From Trichoplax sp. H2 (taxonomy: Eukaryota > Placozoa > Uniplacotomia > Trichoplacea): DNA of 64,000 bases. Below are positions 38,879 through 50,629 of the stretch, one piece after another (the stretch's first letter is position 1; each line of letters starts with the position of its first letter). The stretch covers positions 186,001-250,000 of the forward strand of contig NOWV01000073.1 of NCBI GenBank assembly GCA_003344405.1. The letters run 5' to 3'. The translations under genes were made by a program, and so were the position numbers. A model generated the notes under the pieces. The model was not told the origin of the DNA, searched no databases, and was given only the letters and a program-made list of their open reading frames with translations.

Positions 38879-39517
38879 GAACGTATAAAACAGGACATAC
38901 ACACACTATTAATTAATCGTTGGACACCATGGAATAGATAGTAAAAGGGTAAACTGATGCAATAGAAGCCATTACACTGTCTTCATGCATTGCTTATCCA
39001 TTTGTCAGTGCGTGAATGCATTCGTCAGCTCTATCCATGACAGCGTCTTGCCAAGGGTCCAGTTTATAAGTCTTATTATTAGTCTCCAACTGCGCGCTTC
39101 TTTAAAGTTACCTATACAAGTGCATACATATCCTATTGAGCCATATCACTGGTGATCAAGATTATTTGGGCACGTATTGACTATTTGCCTTGATCGTTGT
39201 TGTACAGGATGAATCGAGCAAGTTGTTTACATCGTTGCGACTGATAGGGTGGATTTACTTTATTTTTGATAGGCTACAATTCTGGCGAGGTACTACGATT
39301 GTAGTGTTTGATGATCATTTTACTAAGGATTGCATTATTAACCGGTGAGAATACTTTATATATATATACTGTACACTAGTGCTGTGACTAGGACTGATTG
39401 ATGATTCATCAACCTCTATCCTTATGCAACAAGAAAACTAGTGCATATGGATACTGTATCTTCGACATCGTTATGCCATGGTCCGTGTTGAATCGTTTGG
39501 ATGGATCGATGTCTTTT

Positions 39518-39895
39518 CTACTGGCTACAATCGATGGTAATGGCACTTTTAGCCAAGACTGTCTTATTCAATACTGTTGCATAGAGATTCAATTCATCGT
39601 AATCATCATGAACATAATTACAATTTATGGACAGGATCAATGGCACCATGATCCATGCATGCATTTTACCTTTCGTGCTCGTTGGAGGACTTCGCTTGAT
39701 CGGTGATCGCGCTTCCAATTTGGAAACATCAACCCAACTTGCATTAGACATGACAGACAGTTGTTCTACTACAATCGCTACCTGATTTGGCTGTTGGTGG
39801 CCCACTTGGGACGGAATAAAATGCCAATTAGCCACTGCAAATTGATCACCCACAGGCAGCAGCTGCAAGCCAACGTAATCGGAGGCGATGGCCAA
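39518..39895 (-). other. Open reading frame of unknown status
   Basis: The frame is open over 126 codons, longer than most non-coding ORFs here, and its codon use is richer in G+C than the surroundings. It has no in-frame ATG near its 5' end; the open stretch begins after a TAA about 12 codons upstream. The peptide includes GLQLLPVGDQFAVANWHF and is fairly polar afterwards. I recognise no family. It could be an orphan exon, a decayed gene or chance. Confidence 0.25.
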
Positions 39896-40319
39896 GCAAA
39901 TGATTGATGAAGAGAATACTTGCAGTTAGATCGCCATTCCTGTCGTCTTGCTGAGTCGATTTCACTGCGAACCACACTCCTGAATGAGACAGTGAGTGTA
40001 GTATGCATTCAAGAGACTACCATAATGCAATTAGTATGGAAATGAAAACATGTATGGAACACTACCCTATTTGTAATCTTGACTGGCATATGATCAGTTT
40101 CCATCATGACACTTTCTACGAATTACAATATACTACTCAGTATATAATATCGACTCCTATTAGGGTTACAACATAGAGGGAACATCTCTTCTTCTCCTTC
40201 GTCTACAGTATCCTATCCCAAACCATAGCAAGCATCGCTGGCTTACCATTTCATCAGGATCTTCTACAAGAAGCCTCCATTAACTTGCCCAACAACATCC
40301 ACTGCAAAGACGCCAAAAA

Positions 40320-42106
40320 ATGGCCTACAGAAGCAAAATGTTATCCTTGATCTACTGTAGAACTCTATCGCATGGTAGATTAGCAAAGCCATGCATCAAT
40401 GGTCGATTTTTATCACAGCAAGTGGATGATGATGATCATCATCATTGGCCAGAACTGACTTACCCTCGACGTGTAGACGAAGAGGTTAGCAAACGGAAAG
40501 CAAGACTTTTATACCAAAGCAGGTAAAGCTAATGAAATTTTGCATCTATCCTTCTTTACATACTTGATATGGCTGCCTATGCCTCGATCGATTATGATAA
40601 TTCAATAGTTACCACTGTAAAGCAAAGCAATCCATGCACATTCTAGCCTAGATTCAATCTTGTTATGCAATAATAACAAGACAACGCTCTCTGTTTTATG
40701 CATGCACTCTTAGCAATTCTTGATGTAAAAATACTGCGTATAGATTCAATGTTGTTGTTTAATAATAACAAGACAACGCTCTCTGTTTTATCCATGCACT
40801 CTTGGCAATCCTTAATGTAAAAATACTGTATTACTTGCACAATTGCACACTCTAGTCTAGATTCAATGTTGTTGTGTAATAATAACAAGACAACGCTCTC
40901 TGTTTTATGCATGCACTCTTGGCAATTCTTGATGTAAAAATACTGTATTCAATCTTATTATGCAATAATAACAAGACCGTTAACGCTCTCTGTTTTATGC
41001 ATGCACTCTTAGCAATTCTTGATGTAAAAATACTGTATTACTTGCACAATTGCACACTCTAGTCTAGATTCAATGTTGTTGTGCAATAATAACAAGGCAA
41101 CGCTCTCTGTTTTATCCATGCGCTCTTGGCAATCCTTGAGGAAAAAATACTGTATTACTTGCACGTTAGGACGATTCAGATTTTGAACTTTAGCATGCAC
41201 AAAATTATGGAAAGTCATGGGGATAGACGCCTATGATCTGAAAGTGTCTGAACTCGACTCGGTACATGCTGAATTGGCCTGATACACATTCTAAGCTAGA
41301 CTCAATGTCGTTGTGCAATAATAATATAAAGCACATCAAGAGCTAGTTCTACATACTTGCTTACGAATGGATAGGTCATGTAATGCTAGATTCAAGACAT
41401 ATTATAGTACGATCCTTCCTGCAAACAGACTTGCAGGAATCAATTGTACAACATCAGGGACTACTACCGGCTAATTTTATACTTTCTCCCCAGGCTGAAA
41501 ATACCCAAGGTAAAAATAGGGGGTAGATTACGAAAACAAGTGCAAAAATGAGCTGGTAGTAATCCCTGACAACATACAGTACCTCAATGCACTGTAGTAG
41601 ATCCCGTAGCATTATGGTAGTGTGCAAGGAAGCATCGATATACTACAGCTTAAATCAATCAAATACTCAATGTTCTCATTGGATGCTTGCAGAAAACGTG
41701 GAATTAAAGAAAATGACTTACTCCTAAGGTAAATCACTGATCGTGACAATATCTTAAAAAACATAATGTTTAAATTACTTAGCAATCAATCGACTCCATA
41801 GAAATTAACCTATAATAAACTGCAGTAATAATAGCAAGGATCTAATAAAACTACTAATCCGCCTTTCTTGCTCTTCGGTAAATTTATAGCAACTTTGCCC
41901 ATCATTTTCTACATAAAATGGACAACCAACAGCTGGACCAGTATGACAGACTCCTTAATGAATCTAGCAATGAATGGGAACTTTATTACTGGATCATAGG
42001 AACGAAATCGGTACCTACTGAATTTGATAATGAAATCATGGCTATGCTTCAAAAGTACGCTTCCAATAAGGACAGAGAAACAAGATTCCATCAGCCACCT
42101 CTATAA
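40320..42106 (+). CDS. SDHAF2: Succinate dehydrogenase assembly factor 2
   Basis: Mitochondrial matrix chaperone (Sdh5/YgfY family) required for covalent attachment of FAD to SDHA of complex II. Three exons: 40320-40522, 41693-41728, 41890-42106; 151 residues (human 166). Residues 1 to about 35 are Arg/Ser-rich with few acidic residues, consistent with a matrix targeting peptide. The domain begins at SKRKARLLYQSRKRGIKEND, matching human TKRARLLYESRKRGMLEN and including the invariant RKRG. It continues NFAHHFLHKMDNQQLDQYDR and LLNESSNEWELYYWI (human LINEPSNDWDIYYWA). The C terminus NKDRETRFHQPPL is shorter than in human. Intron 1 (1.17 kb) holds a tandem repeat. Convergent with the Rho-like gene across 4 kb. 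Confidence 0.96.
40630..41330. repeat. Tandem array in SDHAF2 intron 1
   Basis: Five near-identical copies begin at about 40651, 40743, 40860, 40947 and 41067 with gattcaatgttgttgtgtaa-type sequence, then aataacaagacaacgctctc and tgcatgcactcttggcaatt. Copies alternate long (117-119 bases) and short (88-92 bases), the long form carrying an extra cttgcacaattgcacactct segment. A decayed sixth copy lies at about 41285-41325. Confidence 0.92.
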
Positions 42107-45100
42107 TCATAATTAATGTTACAATATCCAAATGATCTTTCCTTATGGATAGTATGTTGCGTCTCTATAGCATGCTTGCTATCGGATAATAATTGTAGTT
42201 TTAAGTATTACTCCAATTAGTGACGTTGCATTTGTGCTCTGATTAACCAACGTTACAATAGTTCTACAATTTTTTGTGTTACATATAATCCTATCTATTA
42301 AGTAGCAGAGCTCGATAGAAAGGCTTCCATTACATCTCGTAACTTCTCCGTCGATTACGGTGCTTTATTTATTCGACATACCTTTCATGTATGTAGCATT
42401 TGTTCATAACCGATGAATCGAATTGTACTATAGATTACCAAAACGTCATATCCATGTTTTTAACGCATTAAATGAATATTATATGATCTTGTGCAAGAGT
42501 GATATTTATGTATTAGGCTTTGATTTCACCACACTGTGGAATGATTAAAGGCGTCGTAGATTTGGACAATCTGCTTCTACTACTGCATTTATGTAGCTTT
42601 CGTACTTTTACTATACGCAGTAATTGTCAGTCAGTGACCAACCAAAAATATTTCTCTAGTTCCTACAGCGGTCGTAAGATTGCTAAATATCTTTCTAAGC
42701 TAATCGACTACCTTGAACGAACCTACGCACAGGTGTCAATTTTAAAGTAAAATACCTACATCAAGAATTCAACATTATGGAAATGTAAGAAAATCAACTT
42801 GTTATCAATATACTTCGTATCATTATGTTATGCTATTTTTATGAAAAGTAATTGAATAGTTGAAAAATTAATTCTTTATATTAAGCAGCGAACGTCCTTG
42901 ATCAGGATTTATCACTAATGATGCTTTACGTACGTGGCATAAAATTTAAAGTCATACATAAGATAACTACTTTTAATATTACAGTTTAATATTTTCAGGG
43001 TTTTTTATAGCGTTGACTTGTTCGAAATAAATGTTCACATCCCTAGAGCTCGGCCAAATAAGATAGTTCAATGTTATAAACTAGACAAGCAAATATACCT
43101 ATATGGGCTTTTAGATTGCTAGAAGCTCGCTCTTGTGATCGATTATGATCAGACCAATAGGAAATTGTAACCAAGTTGATATGCAAAGAATTTATTTCAT
43201 AACTAAATTTGTGTACTTGTAATACTGTAATGAAGTCTTTGACCTTCGACTTTTCGTCTAGTAGATCATGTCACTTACAAAAGTACAGGCTATATTGCAA
43301 TGATAATCTCCAAGATTTGATAATAGATTCCATGACTAACTTAAAGATTTCACTTAGCATCATGTATAGTACCAAAATTTTGCTGGTTTTGATTAGTACT
43401 ATGATCTGTAGCATAATGATAAAACATTTAAAATTCTGGCGTATGATGCTAGCACAACACATGATATGAGCAGCATCCAGATCCACTCAGTTGATTTGAA
43501 AAAATTCACCCTTTCAATTCTGTATAATTGCGGATTGATTTATAAGCATTTTAAAGGGCCGTAATAAAATAGGAAAAAGACAGGTGATAATATTGCTATG
43601 CAATTAAATTTCGAATTTAAACATCATAGCACTTGTAAGCGTATATCGACTATCACCATTGCATTAATCCGTTGAATGCAATTTACTTAGCACGCATAAT
43701 TCGGCTTCAAATTAGCTACTTATCCTAGCAATGACCGGGCTACTGACATTAATCGATCTTATTTATAGTCTATAGTCAAAAGATGTAGCAATTTCCCAGC
43801 AATACAGTTACTCCATAGTTATACTTTGAGAATTATTTCCAATCCCAATTTGTGTCCACCTATAATCATACGTTATCTGATCATCTTCAGCAGTTTACGA
43901 TCATCAAGTGATAAATACTTCTAAAACCATCGCTTGGTTCCTGTAACTATAAAGTGATTAAAATCAAAATTAATTAGTACCATTCATGGAATAGATTCAG
44001 TCTGCTTAAGAGTGGTAGCAATGCCTATCAACTGATATCGTACAGTAGTTGTTCACTTCACGAGCGAATCTTTAGCGTAGTGACTATAGTAAGATGGTAA
44101 AGTAAGGGAACAATTCTATGATATTGTACAATGTAATATCACTATTATTAGATAGCTATTATACATCGTATTAGCAGTGTCTGGATATCAATCTAATCAT
44201 AGTCTTTATAATTATAGATAGCGATAATATGGCTGTAATAGTGCCAAATTGAAAACTTTGATCTCTTTACTAGTACTGTAAATTGGATAGCGAAAAGATA
44301 TAGCAGCATCAGTATAAATTTTAAATCTTAACACGAGTACAACTTCTCTGTAAGTATAACTCACTTTAAAATAATATTCCGTGACTTATAATATATTTTA
44401 TTAACAATTTTACAATGAACTGCTAACATCAGCAGTTATAAAGTTATTAACTGGTTGTATCTGTGGTAAAAAATTTGGTAATTGGCATCATAAGTATAAA
44501 TTTTAAATCGAAATGCAACTACTATCCGTGACTTGTAATGTATTTTGTCAACAATTCTACAATGAACTGCTAACATCAGTTAGCCTATACTTATTAATTG
44601 GTTGCATCTGTAGTAAAAGATATGGTAATTGGCAACATAAATGTAAATTTTAAATGGAAATACAACTGCTCTTGTAAATATAGCTCGCTTAAATAAAATA
44701 ATTCGTGACTTGTAATGTATTTTATCAACAGCTGTTATAAAGTTATTAGTTGATTGTATCTGTAGTGAAAGATCTGGTAATTCGGATGTAAATTCCAAGT
44801 CTGAGCATAATTGCTTCTATCATCATAAGCCGCTTATATAAGTTAATTAGGTAAGTACTTCCATATAGTATTTGGTCAAGAGTTCAGTAATGAATTACCA
44901 ACATCAACAGCTATCAAGTAATGAATTGATTACATCTTTAGTAAAAGACAGATATGGCAATTATAGGTGTAAATATCAAATCTACATGCAATCACCATTA
45001 TAAATAAAATTCGCTAAATATATTTATTTACTGGCTGTAACATATTCACCGGTGACTAGCAGTTTATTTGATAAATAATTTTAAAACGATACAGTCGTTG

Positions 45101-46192
45101 TCGCTTATTGCCTATTAAACAACATGTTAGCACACAGACTATGCACTATGCATAATTGCTACATGGGTTATATTCATTACGAATTATAATTATTATATTA
45201 TATTATAAAGTATCAAGTATGGACATGCATGCGTTTTTGAATGGTTTACAGGGTACTTCAGATTTGATAGCAAATATTATTTTATTTATGCTAAATCATT
45301 TATTTTAACGAGAATATTATTTTATGACGAGATAGACAGTAACAAAAATGAATATGAATAGAACAAGAGTCAAAATGGATAGAAATACTTTGGGAGTAGT
45401 ATAGAATTAAAGTATCTATGACTTTAATCGAGTTTCATTATTATTAATTAAGCAGTATGATTGCATTACAAGGCTTTTCTTGATATATCGAAAATCAGCA
45501 TGACATCCAATGGGGATCTATATTGGATATGTTGCCGTCATCACCATTCATGGTGATTTGACATAATAAAAACTATTTTTTTGAATATGAATTAATTAAG
45601 TGATTGCTAAACTTGACAACGATTTGAACTGGAAGTCGCAACAATCATGAAATAATGAAAGGTCAACTTAACTTGAATAATATGGCAGACATGCTGGTCA
45701 AAGCAAGAAATTTAAAATAATGCATTCAAAGCATAAATTACGATAATTTATTTCTTTCCGTTAGAATCATTTAGCGCATACAATAGTTATGATTCCTTAT
45801 TTTACCTTAAAAGATTAAAAGTATTTAATTCATTGAAAAATTTTTAGTTCCATATATATTTCATTTCATTTTAGATATGTGGATTATGTAATGATACGAA
45901 AAGATACTTAGTACCTAAATAAAACCATTTTATGATCATGTCCTTTTAAAAAATGGATCACTCCTACTTATTTAAATATTAATGAACCAATTTCAAATGT
46001 AGTTTCATATTATCTTGAACGATTAGCATCAAATACTACTGGCATATCTAGTCTATAACGGTAATTGAATTGCCAGGATAGAAAATAAAGCGGTAGGGGA
46101 AAGTAAGAACAGCTTGGTTTCTCTTTTCTCATTCGATTATTTTTAAGTTACACTATTCAACCCTCATAGACAATCATTTGAGCTGAGAAATA
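42107..46192. other. Large intergenic region with satellite
   Basis: Four kilobases between the 3' ends of SDHAF2 and the first Rho-like gene. No homology-supported exon. An open frame at 42520-42750 behind an acceptor-like ttag is the best coding candidate, but it has no recognisable partner exons. The right part holds the 44.3-45.05 kb tandem repeat. Confidence 0.45.
44292..45055. repeat. Tandem satellite, ~150-185 bp unit
   Basis: Five diverging copies recognised by recurring words: aattttaaatcgaaatgcaac, cgtgacttgtaatgtatttt, acaatgaactgctaacatca, ggttgcatctgtagtaaaag and ggtaattggcaacataa. Copy starts at about 44298, 44485, 44632, 44785 and 44960. The most decayed copies are at the right end. 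Confidence 0.85.
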
Positions 46193-47014
46193 TTACATCA
46201 AGTTGCAACTTTTTCCGTGATTGGCTTTCTTATTTTGATCTATTGCAATCTTAATGACTTGATCAAAAACTTCATAACGTCCTTCTCCATCTAATGATGA
46301 ACATTCAAGATAGCATTGAGCTCCAATTTCATCGGCTACACCCTTGCCCATGTTGGTGGTAACATAATTTATTTTGACATGATTATGACCATTACTAACA
46401 ACCTGGCCACTACTATTGTCTTCTTTTTCAGAAGCGGTCTCATGATGATCATCATCCTCGTGCTCATCTTGATCTTCATCTTGTACTTCCATTTTGACAT
46501 CTTCTTCTTCTTCTTCTCCATCTATAGACTGTTGCTGGTAGCGATCCTGGTACTCATCTTGATCCTCATCCTCTACTTCTACCTTGACATTTTCTTCCTC
46601 TTCTTCTTCATTCCTCTCGATAGGTTGTTGTTGGTAACGGTTACGTAGATCTAATTTTGTTCCAACTAATATCTTGGGCACATGACGACAATCTTCATTG
46701 ATTTGATGAATCCAGTGCTCTCGAATACTTTCCAACGAATCTGGTGATACCAAGGAGAAGCAAAATACAACAAAAGTACAGCTTTTATAACGTATGGCAT
46801 TGACAGGTTCATTTTTTTCTCCATCCAGTGTATTGCATAAATGTAAATCGATCTGTTTTGATTTACTATACCCCATATTAACGTGGAAATCGCGATAAGC
46901 TTTCGGTAGTTCACCTTTTTCCAAAAATGAATTCTCAGCATGTGTAATCATTAAAGATGTTTTACCTACACCATTATCGCCAACGAGAAGGCATTTGATA
47001 GCCAATTTTGTCAT
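46193..47014 (-). CDS. Rho-like GTPase with expanded acidic insert
   Basis: 273 residues in a single exon (typical Rho: about 190). P-loop GDNGVGKT (12-19) and G4 GTKLDLR (118-124) are intact; FVVFCFSLVSPDSLESIREHW (81-101) is the Rho core and ECSSLDGEG the G5 region. Unlike canonical Rho, switch II DTAGQE is replaced by NTLDGE (61-66) and switch I lacks the usual YxPTVF. Between G4 and G5, exactly where Rho proteins carry their short insert helix, sits about 75 residues of acidic sequence made of two direct repeats, RYQQQPIERNEEEEE.. (126-157) and RYQQQSIDGEEEEE.. (158-187). It ends in the CAAX box CNLM (270-273), predicting farnesylation and membrane attachment. The missing switch II Gln-61-type residue suggests impaired hydrolysis (inference). 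Paralogue of the gene at 51825. Confidence 0.87.
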   Translation of the reverse strand: MTKLAIKCLLVGDNGVGKTSLMITHAENSFLEKGELPKAYRDFHVNMGYSKSKQIDLHLCNTLDGEKNEPVNAIRYKSCTFVVFCFSLVSPDSLESIREHWIHQINEDCRHVPKILVGTKLDLRNRYQQQPIERNEEEEEENVKVEVEDEDQDEYQDRYQQQSIDGEEEEEDVKMEVQDEDQDEHEDDDHHETASEKEDNSSGQVVSNGHNHVKINYVTTNMGKGVADEIGAQCYLECSSLDGEGRYEVFDQVIKIAIDQNKKANHGKSCNLM

Positions 47015-47759
47015 TATGAAAGATCGACAAGAGAATCAATCGAGTTAAAGTAAATCAGTTTGATAGGAATAGTTTGAATATCCTTTGAAAATGCTTATCA
47101 ATATAGGTAGAAAATGTACCGCAATCCAACACTTTGATCCTATGAGAAATTTTTCAATCTGAATGCAATAAAGGCAGAGACTGGTAATACTGCTAAATGG
47201 AATGACAGACTGCGCAAAGAAAACTCAAGTAGAATGATTTAATAGGAGTTTACAAGTTGTTTAATGGTTGCTGAGGATAATAGAAGGAAATGAAGAGACT
47301 TTAATAGTTTTGCTTACCCATTTTATCCCTATTGATGCCATCTTGAATGACAAAAGACCACAAGCGTGTTGGTTATTATAATCAATCACTTGGGACAGCA
47401 TTGAAGAGTTAGACATCGGGTTGAATCCATTATAACTGTATATTATGCCTTTAGGTTCGTTTTTAGCCTGTATAAAGTAGGCTAGAATAGCCCACACCTG
47501 GTGAAATTATGAATAGGCTTTATCGTGGCGGCATCGGAAGCTGTTCCATTCAATAAGCTTATGCTTTGTTACCGCATGTTTTATGAACTCCAGAATGCCG
47601 TTGAAAAGGTTAATTATTCGGCAACCACCAGATGATATGACAAGTTATTGTCTTCCTATCTGTCCAATTTCTATAACAAGTAGAAATTAAGCTCAGTCTG
47701 CCATCATTTCTAATTGATTGCATGGCAATAGAATGCCGGTAATCAACGATGAAAAAAAT

Positions 47760-49440
47760 GATCTGTAATGCGTGTTGATTTATAATTTGATTAAAGGAGT
47801 TTCCGGCCTAATGAATGAAAGAAATACGATCATGATCACCTATTATAATTGATCGCCTTCTTTTTTACCATAGCAGGCAAATTCTAGTCAAAGATCTAAC
47901 CTTAATCTTTCATCTTGTTCCGTCGATCTGTAATTTACAATTAATAAGAAGAATTGACAATCAAGAAACAAATAGCATGATGATCTATTGCTGCATAAGT
48001 TACCGTCTATTTTTCCTGTCAAACTAGGCAAACCTTGCTTCAATATTTAACCTTGATCATCTACGATATTCTATAGATTTATTATTCAATAAGAGAATAG
48101 CCAGCTAAAGAAACAATATCATGATGGCTTATTACATTCGTAAGTTATCGTCTATTTTTCTAACGATAGCAGGCTAATTTCAATCAATATTTAACCTTGA
48201 TCATTACCGTCCTTCTATCGAGTTAGAACCCTAAAAATAAGAATGTTAGCTAAAAGAATAATATCATGAATGAACTATTACAAATTATTTTCTACTTTTC
48301 TTACCAAAGCAGGCAAATTCTGGTCAAATATCTAATCTTGATCACTATTGTTGCTCTATCGGCTTATGACTCAATAATAAGAATTTTGACCTTCTGATTT
48401 CCGCAGTAAGAATTTTCAGCGAAAGGGGCAATATCAAGAATAACCTATTATAAGTTACCGTCTACTTTTCTTACAAAAGCAGGTGATTCTGGTTCAATAT
48501 CGAACCTTGATCATGTCGATTTATAATTCAATAATAAGAATTATTAGTTAAAGGAATAATATCTTGAATGACCTATTATACTGCTAATCATCTCCTACAA
48601 TTCTTGCGAAAGCAGGCAAATTTTAGTCAAATATCTAACTTTGATCTTTATTTATAACTCAAATAAAAAAAGTTCTCCCTTAAAGAATCATTATCATGAT
48701 ATCCTATTCAATATTCATGTTATTATAGATTATTGTCTACTTTTCTCACAAAAATAAGCAAAATTTGCTTAATTATGTAACCTTGATTCATAACTTAATT
48801 AGAAGAATTTCCAGCCAAGTGGATGAAAGAAACAATGTCATGATTACTTATTCACGTTATTATAAGTTGTCATCTCCTTTTCTTGTGAAAGCAGACGAAG
48901 CTTGAGTTCAATATCTAACCTTAACTGTCGACATTATTTACATTGATTTAGAATTCAATAAAAAGAATTTCCAGCCCAAGAAACAATATCATGATAACCT
49001 GTTTATGTTATTATAAACTTCTACTTTTCTTACGAAAGCAGACAAAGCTTTAGTTCATTATTGAACTCTGATCACCTATGTTACTATTCATTTTAATTGA
49101 GAATTGAAAAGAACTTGTAGCCAAATGGATGAAAGAAATGTTATTCTAAGCTTTCGTCTACTGTTCTTACGAAAGCAGGCAAAAGTTTGGATAGACAGCT
49201 CAGTGCGATCATCAAAATTGTTATTTGGATCCAATCAGAAAGAATTTTCATTCAAATGGAGATGAGAATAACCATACCGTTATAACCTATTTATATTCCG
49301 TGTGAAAAGAATTCCTAGCTATATGGATGAAAAAAATAATATGATAATAATCTATTCGTGTTATTATGAGTTAATTTTTATTATGAAAGCAGGCCATGGC
49401 TGGATAAATGGCTAACCTCGATCGCTGGCGTAGTAAAGTT
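47760..49440. repeat. Tandem satellite, ~140 bp unit, ~11 copies
   Basis: The word cttacgaaagcaggcaaa and variants recurs at about 47872, 48027, 48167, 48308, 48476, 48612, 48755, 48892, 49035, 49170 and 49386, mostly 135-168 bases apart. Between them recur caatatctaaccttgatcat, aattcaataataagaatttt and aacaatatcatgatgaccta. Copies are substantially diverged. Confidence 0.88.
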
Positions 49441-49879
49441 TTCAGTTGGCCAATTCGTGAACAACATAGTGAATAAGAAACAAGTTTAGCCACCTTATTT
49501 CTATAGCTTACATTCATCCTAGAGCTCTATCTTGGCTCACTTGTAAGCAATGTTTATTGTATTCTATTTAACAGATCGGTGATATTGTCTATTCCACTCG
49601 ACGATACCCTTAGGCAAATTGATGTCATCGCTATACTATTCATATTAACAAGAGCTTTCTAGGAATAAACCATCTGCAAATTCTAAATTAAAACTCTCTC
49701 AGCAACGACTTTATTGAAACCAGTGATTGCCGATAGCAGTCAATGAATCACTTCCATTCCGTTATAGCGTACAATTTCTATTTAAAAGAGCGCCAGTATG
49801 TATTAAGATTGACTTTTAATATCGCAGGATTATCCGCATCACTACTGCGATTTTCATGTTCAACATATTTAAGGATCAA

Positions 49880-50060
49880 AATTCAGCGGGAACGTTGCTT
49901 AAATCCATTATGTAAAAAGAAATTATGGGCATTGATTCCATTTACAAATTGCATCCGGGCAAAATGTTACCGATAGTGTTGGAAAAGTGATTACACACTA
50001 TTACTCAAAGCTATTCTATGAGAGAGAAATAGATCCAATACGCATTTATGGTGACCTAGT
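49880..50060 (+). repeat. Dispersed repeat, copy A
   Basis: Segment with gcattgattccatttacaaa, gattacacactattactcaa and gagagagaaatagatcc that matches 58070-58240 on the same strand with moderate divergence. Confidence 0.7.
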
Positions 50061-50629
50061 TACCGTAGAATTTAAACGAAGCAAATAATGATCAAAATTC
50101 AATGACAAATTGTTACTTAAATTAAATATCACTTAGCGATTTCCTACAATTGAGGGGGCTACACTACATTTTGGATATCGTTTGCTTTGAATTAATTATT
50201 CCTTCATACTTAGGATAATATCGAATTGAAAGAAAAAGGTGGATCCAACATTACCTTGAATGACCCATGAGCAGACTTACATGATAACTGTTGCAACTTT
50301 TCTAAATCAATAGAATTATTATCAATGTTTCGTATCTTGCTCGTTTATATGGCGAGATATTTATCTATCAATAAGCCTCCAAATACAAGTAGGATTATTT
50401 GTAAGGCTTCCTGTGTGAAGGCACGGTATTGTAGGATAAATAGCTTAGAGACTACAGAGTTTCCTTCCTAAATAGGAGTTAATTAAAAGTGTTCGCAGTA
50501 ACTGTGGACTAAATATTTTCGACTTTTTATGAAATAATATAGGATACGAAAGGGTATCTGTGCTATAGTCTACAGCTAAATATTACATCTAAATGACATT
50601 GTAGTAGTCAGGTTCTTCTAAGTTATCGC

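Larger units (their letters stand above)
37840..40319. other. Divergent spacer TMEM41B/SDHAF2
   Basis: 2.5 kb between two start codons. Contains an imperfect direct repeat (38685-38745 and 38818-38878), a short (TA)n run at about 39358-39370, and a 126-codon minus-strand open frame (39518-39895) of unknown meaning, listed separately. Confidence 0.5.

Noticed and set aside
42520-42750. 76-codon ORF after a ttag acceptor-like site.
   Set aside because: No recognisable family, no partner exons and an alternative start; kept only as a remark in the intergenic entry.
46316-46648. 110-codon plus ORF rich in Ile, Leu and Phe.
   Set aside because: Antisense translation of the acidic repeat in the Rho-like gene (GAA/GAT codons read backwards).
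47261-47497. Minus ORF upstream of the first Rho-like gene containing KNEP, as in that protein.
   Set aside because: The match is limited to about five residues; nucleotide similarity beyond it is weak, so a third Rho copy is not supported.
47760-49440. CRISPR-like appearance of regularly spaced conserved words.
   Set aside because: The whole unit is repeated with divergence; there are no unique spacers and the context is an intron-rich animal genome.
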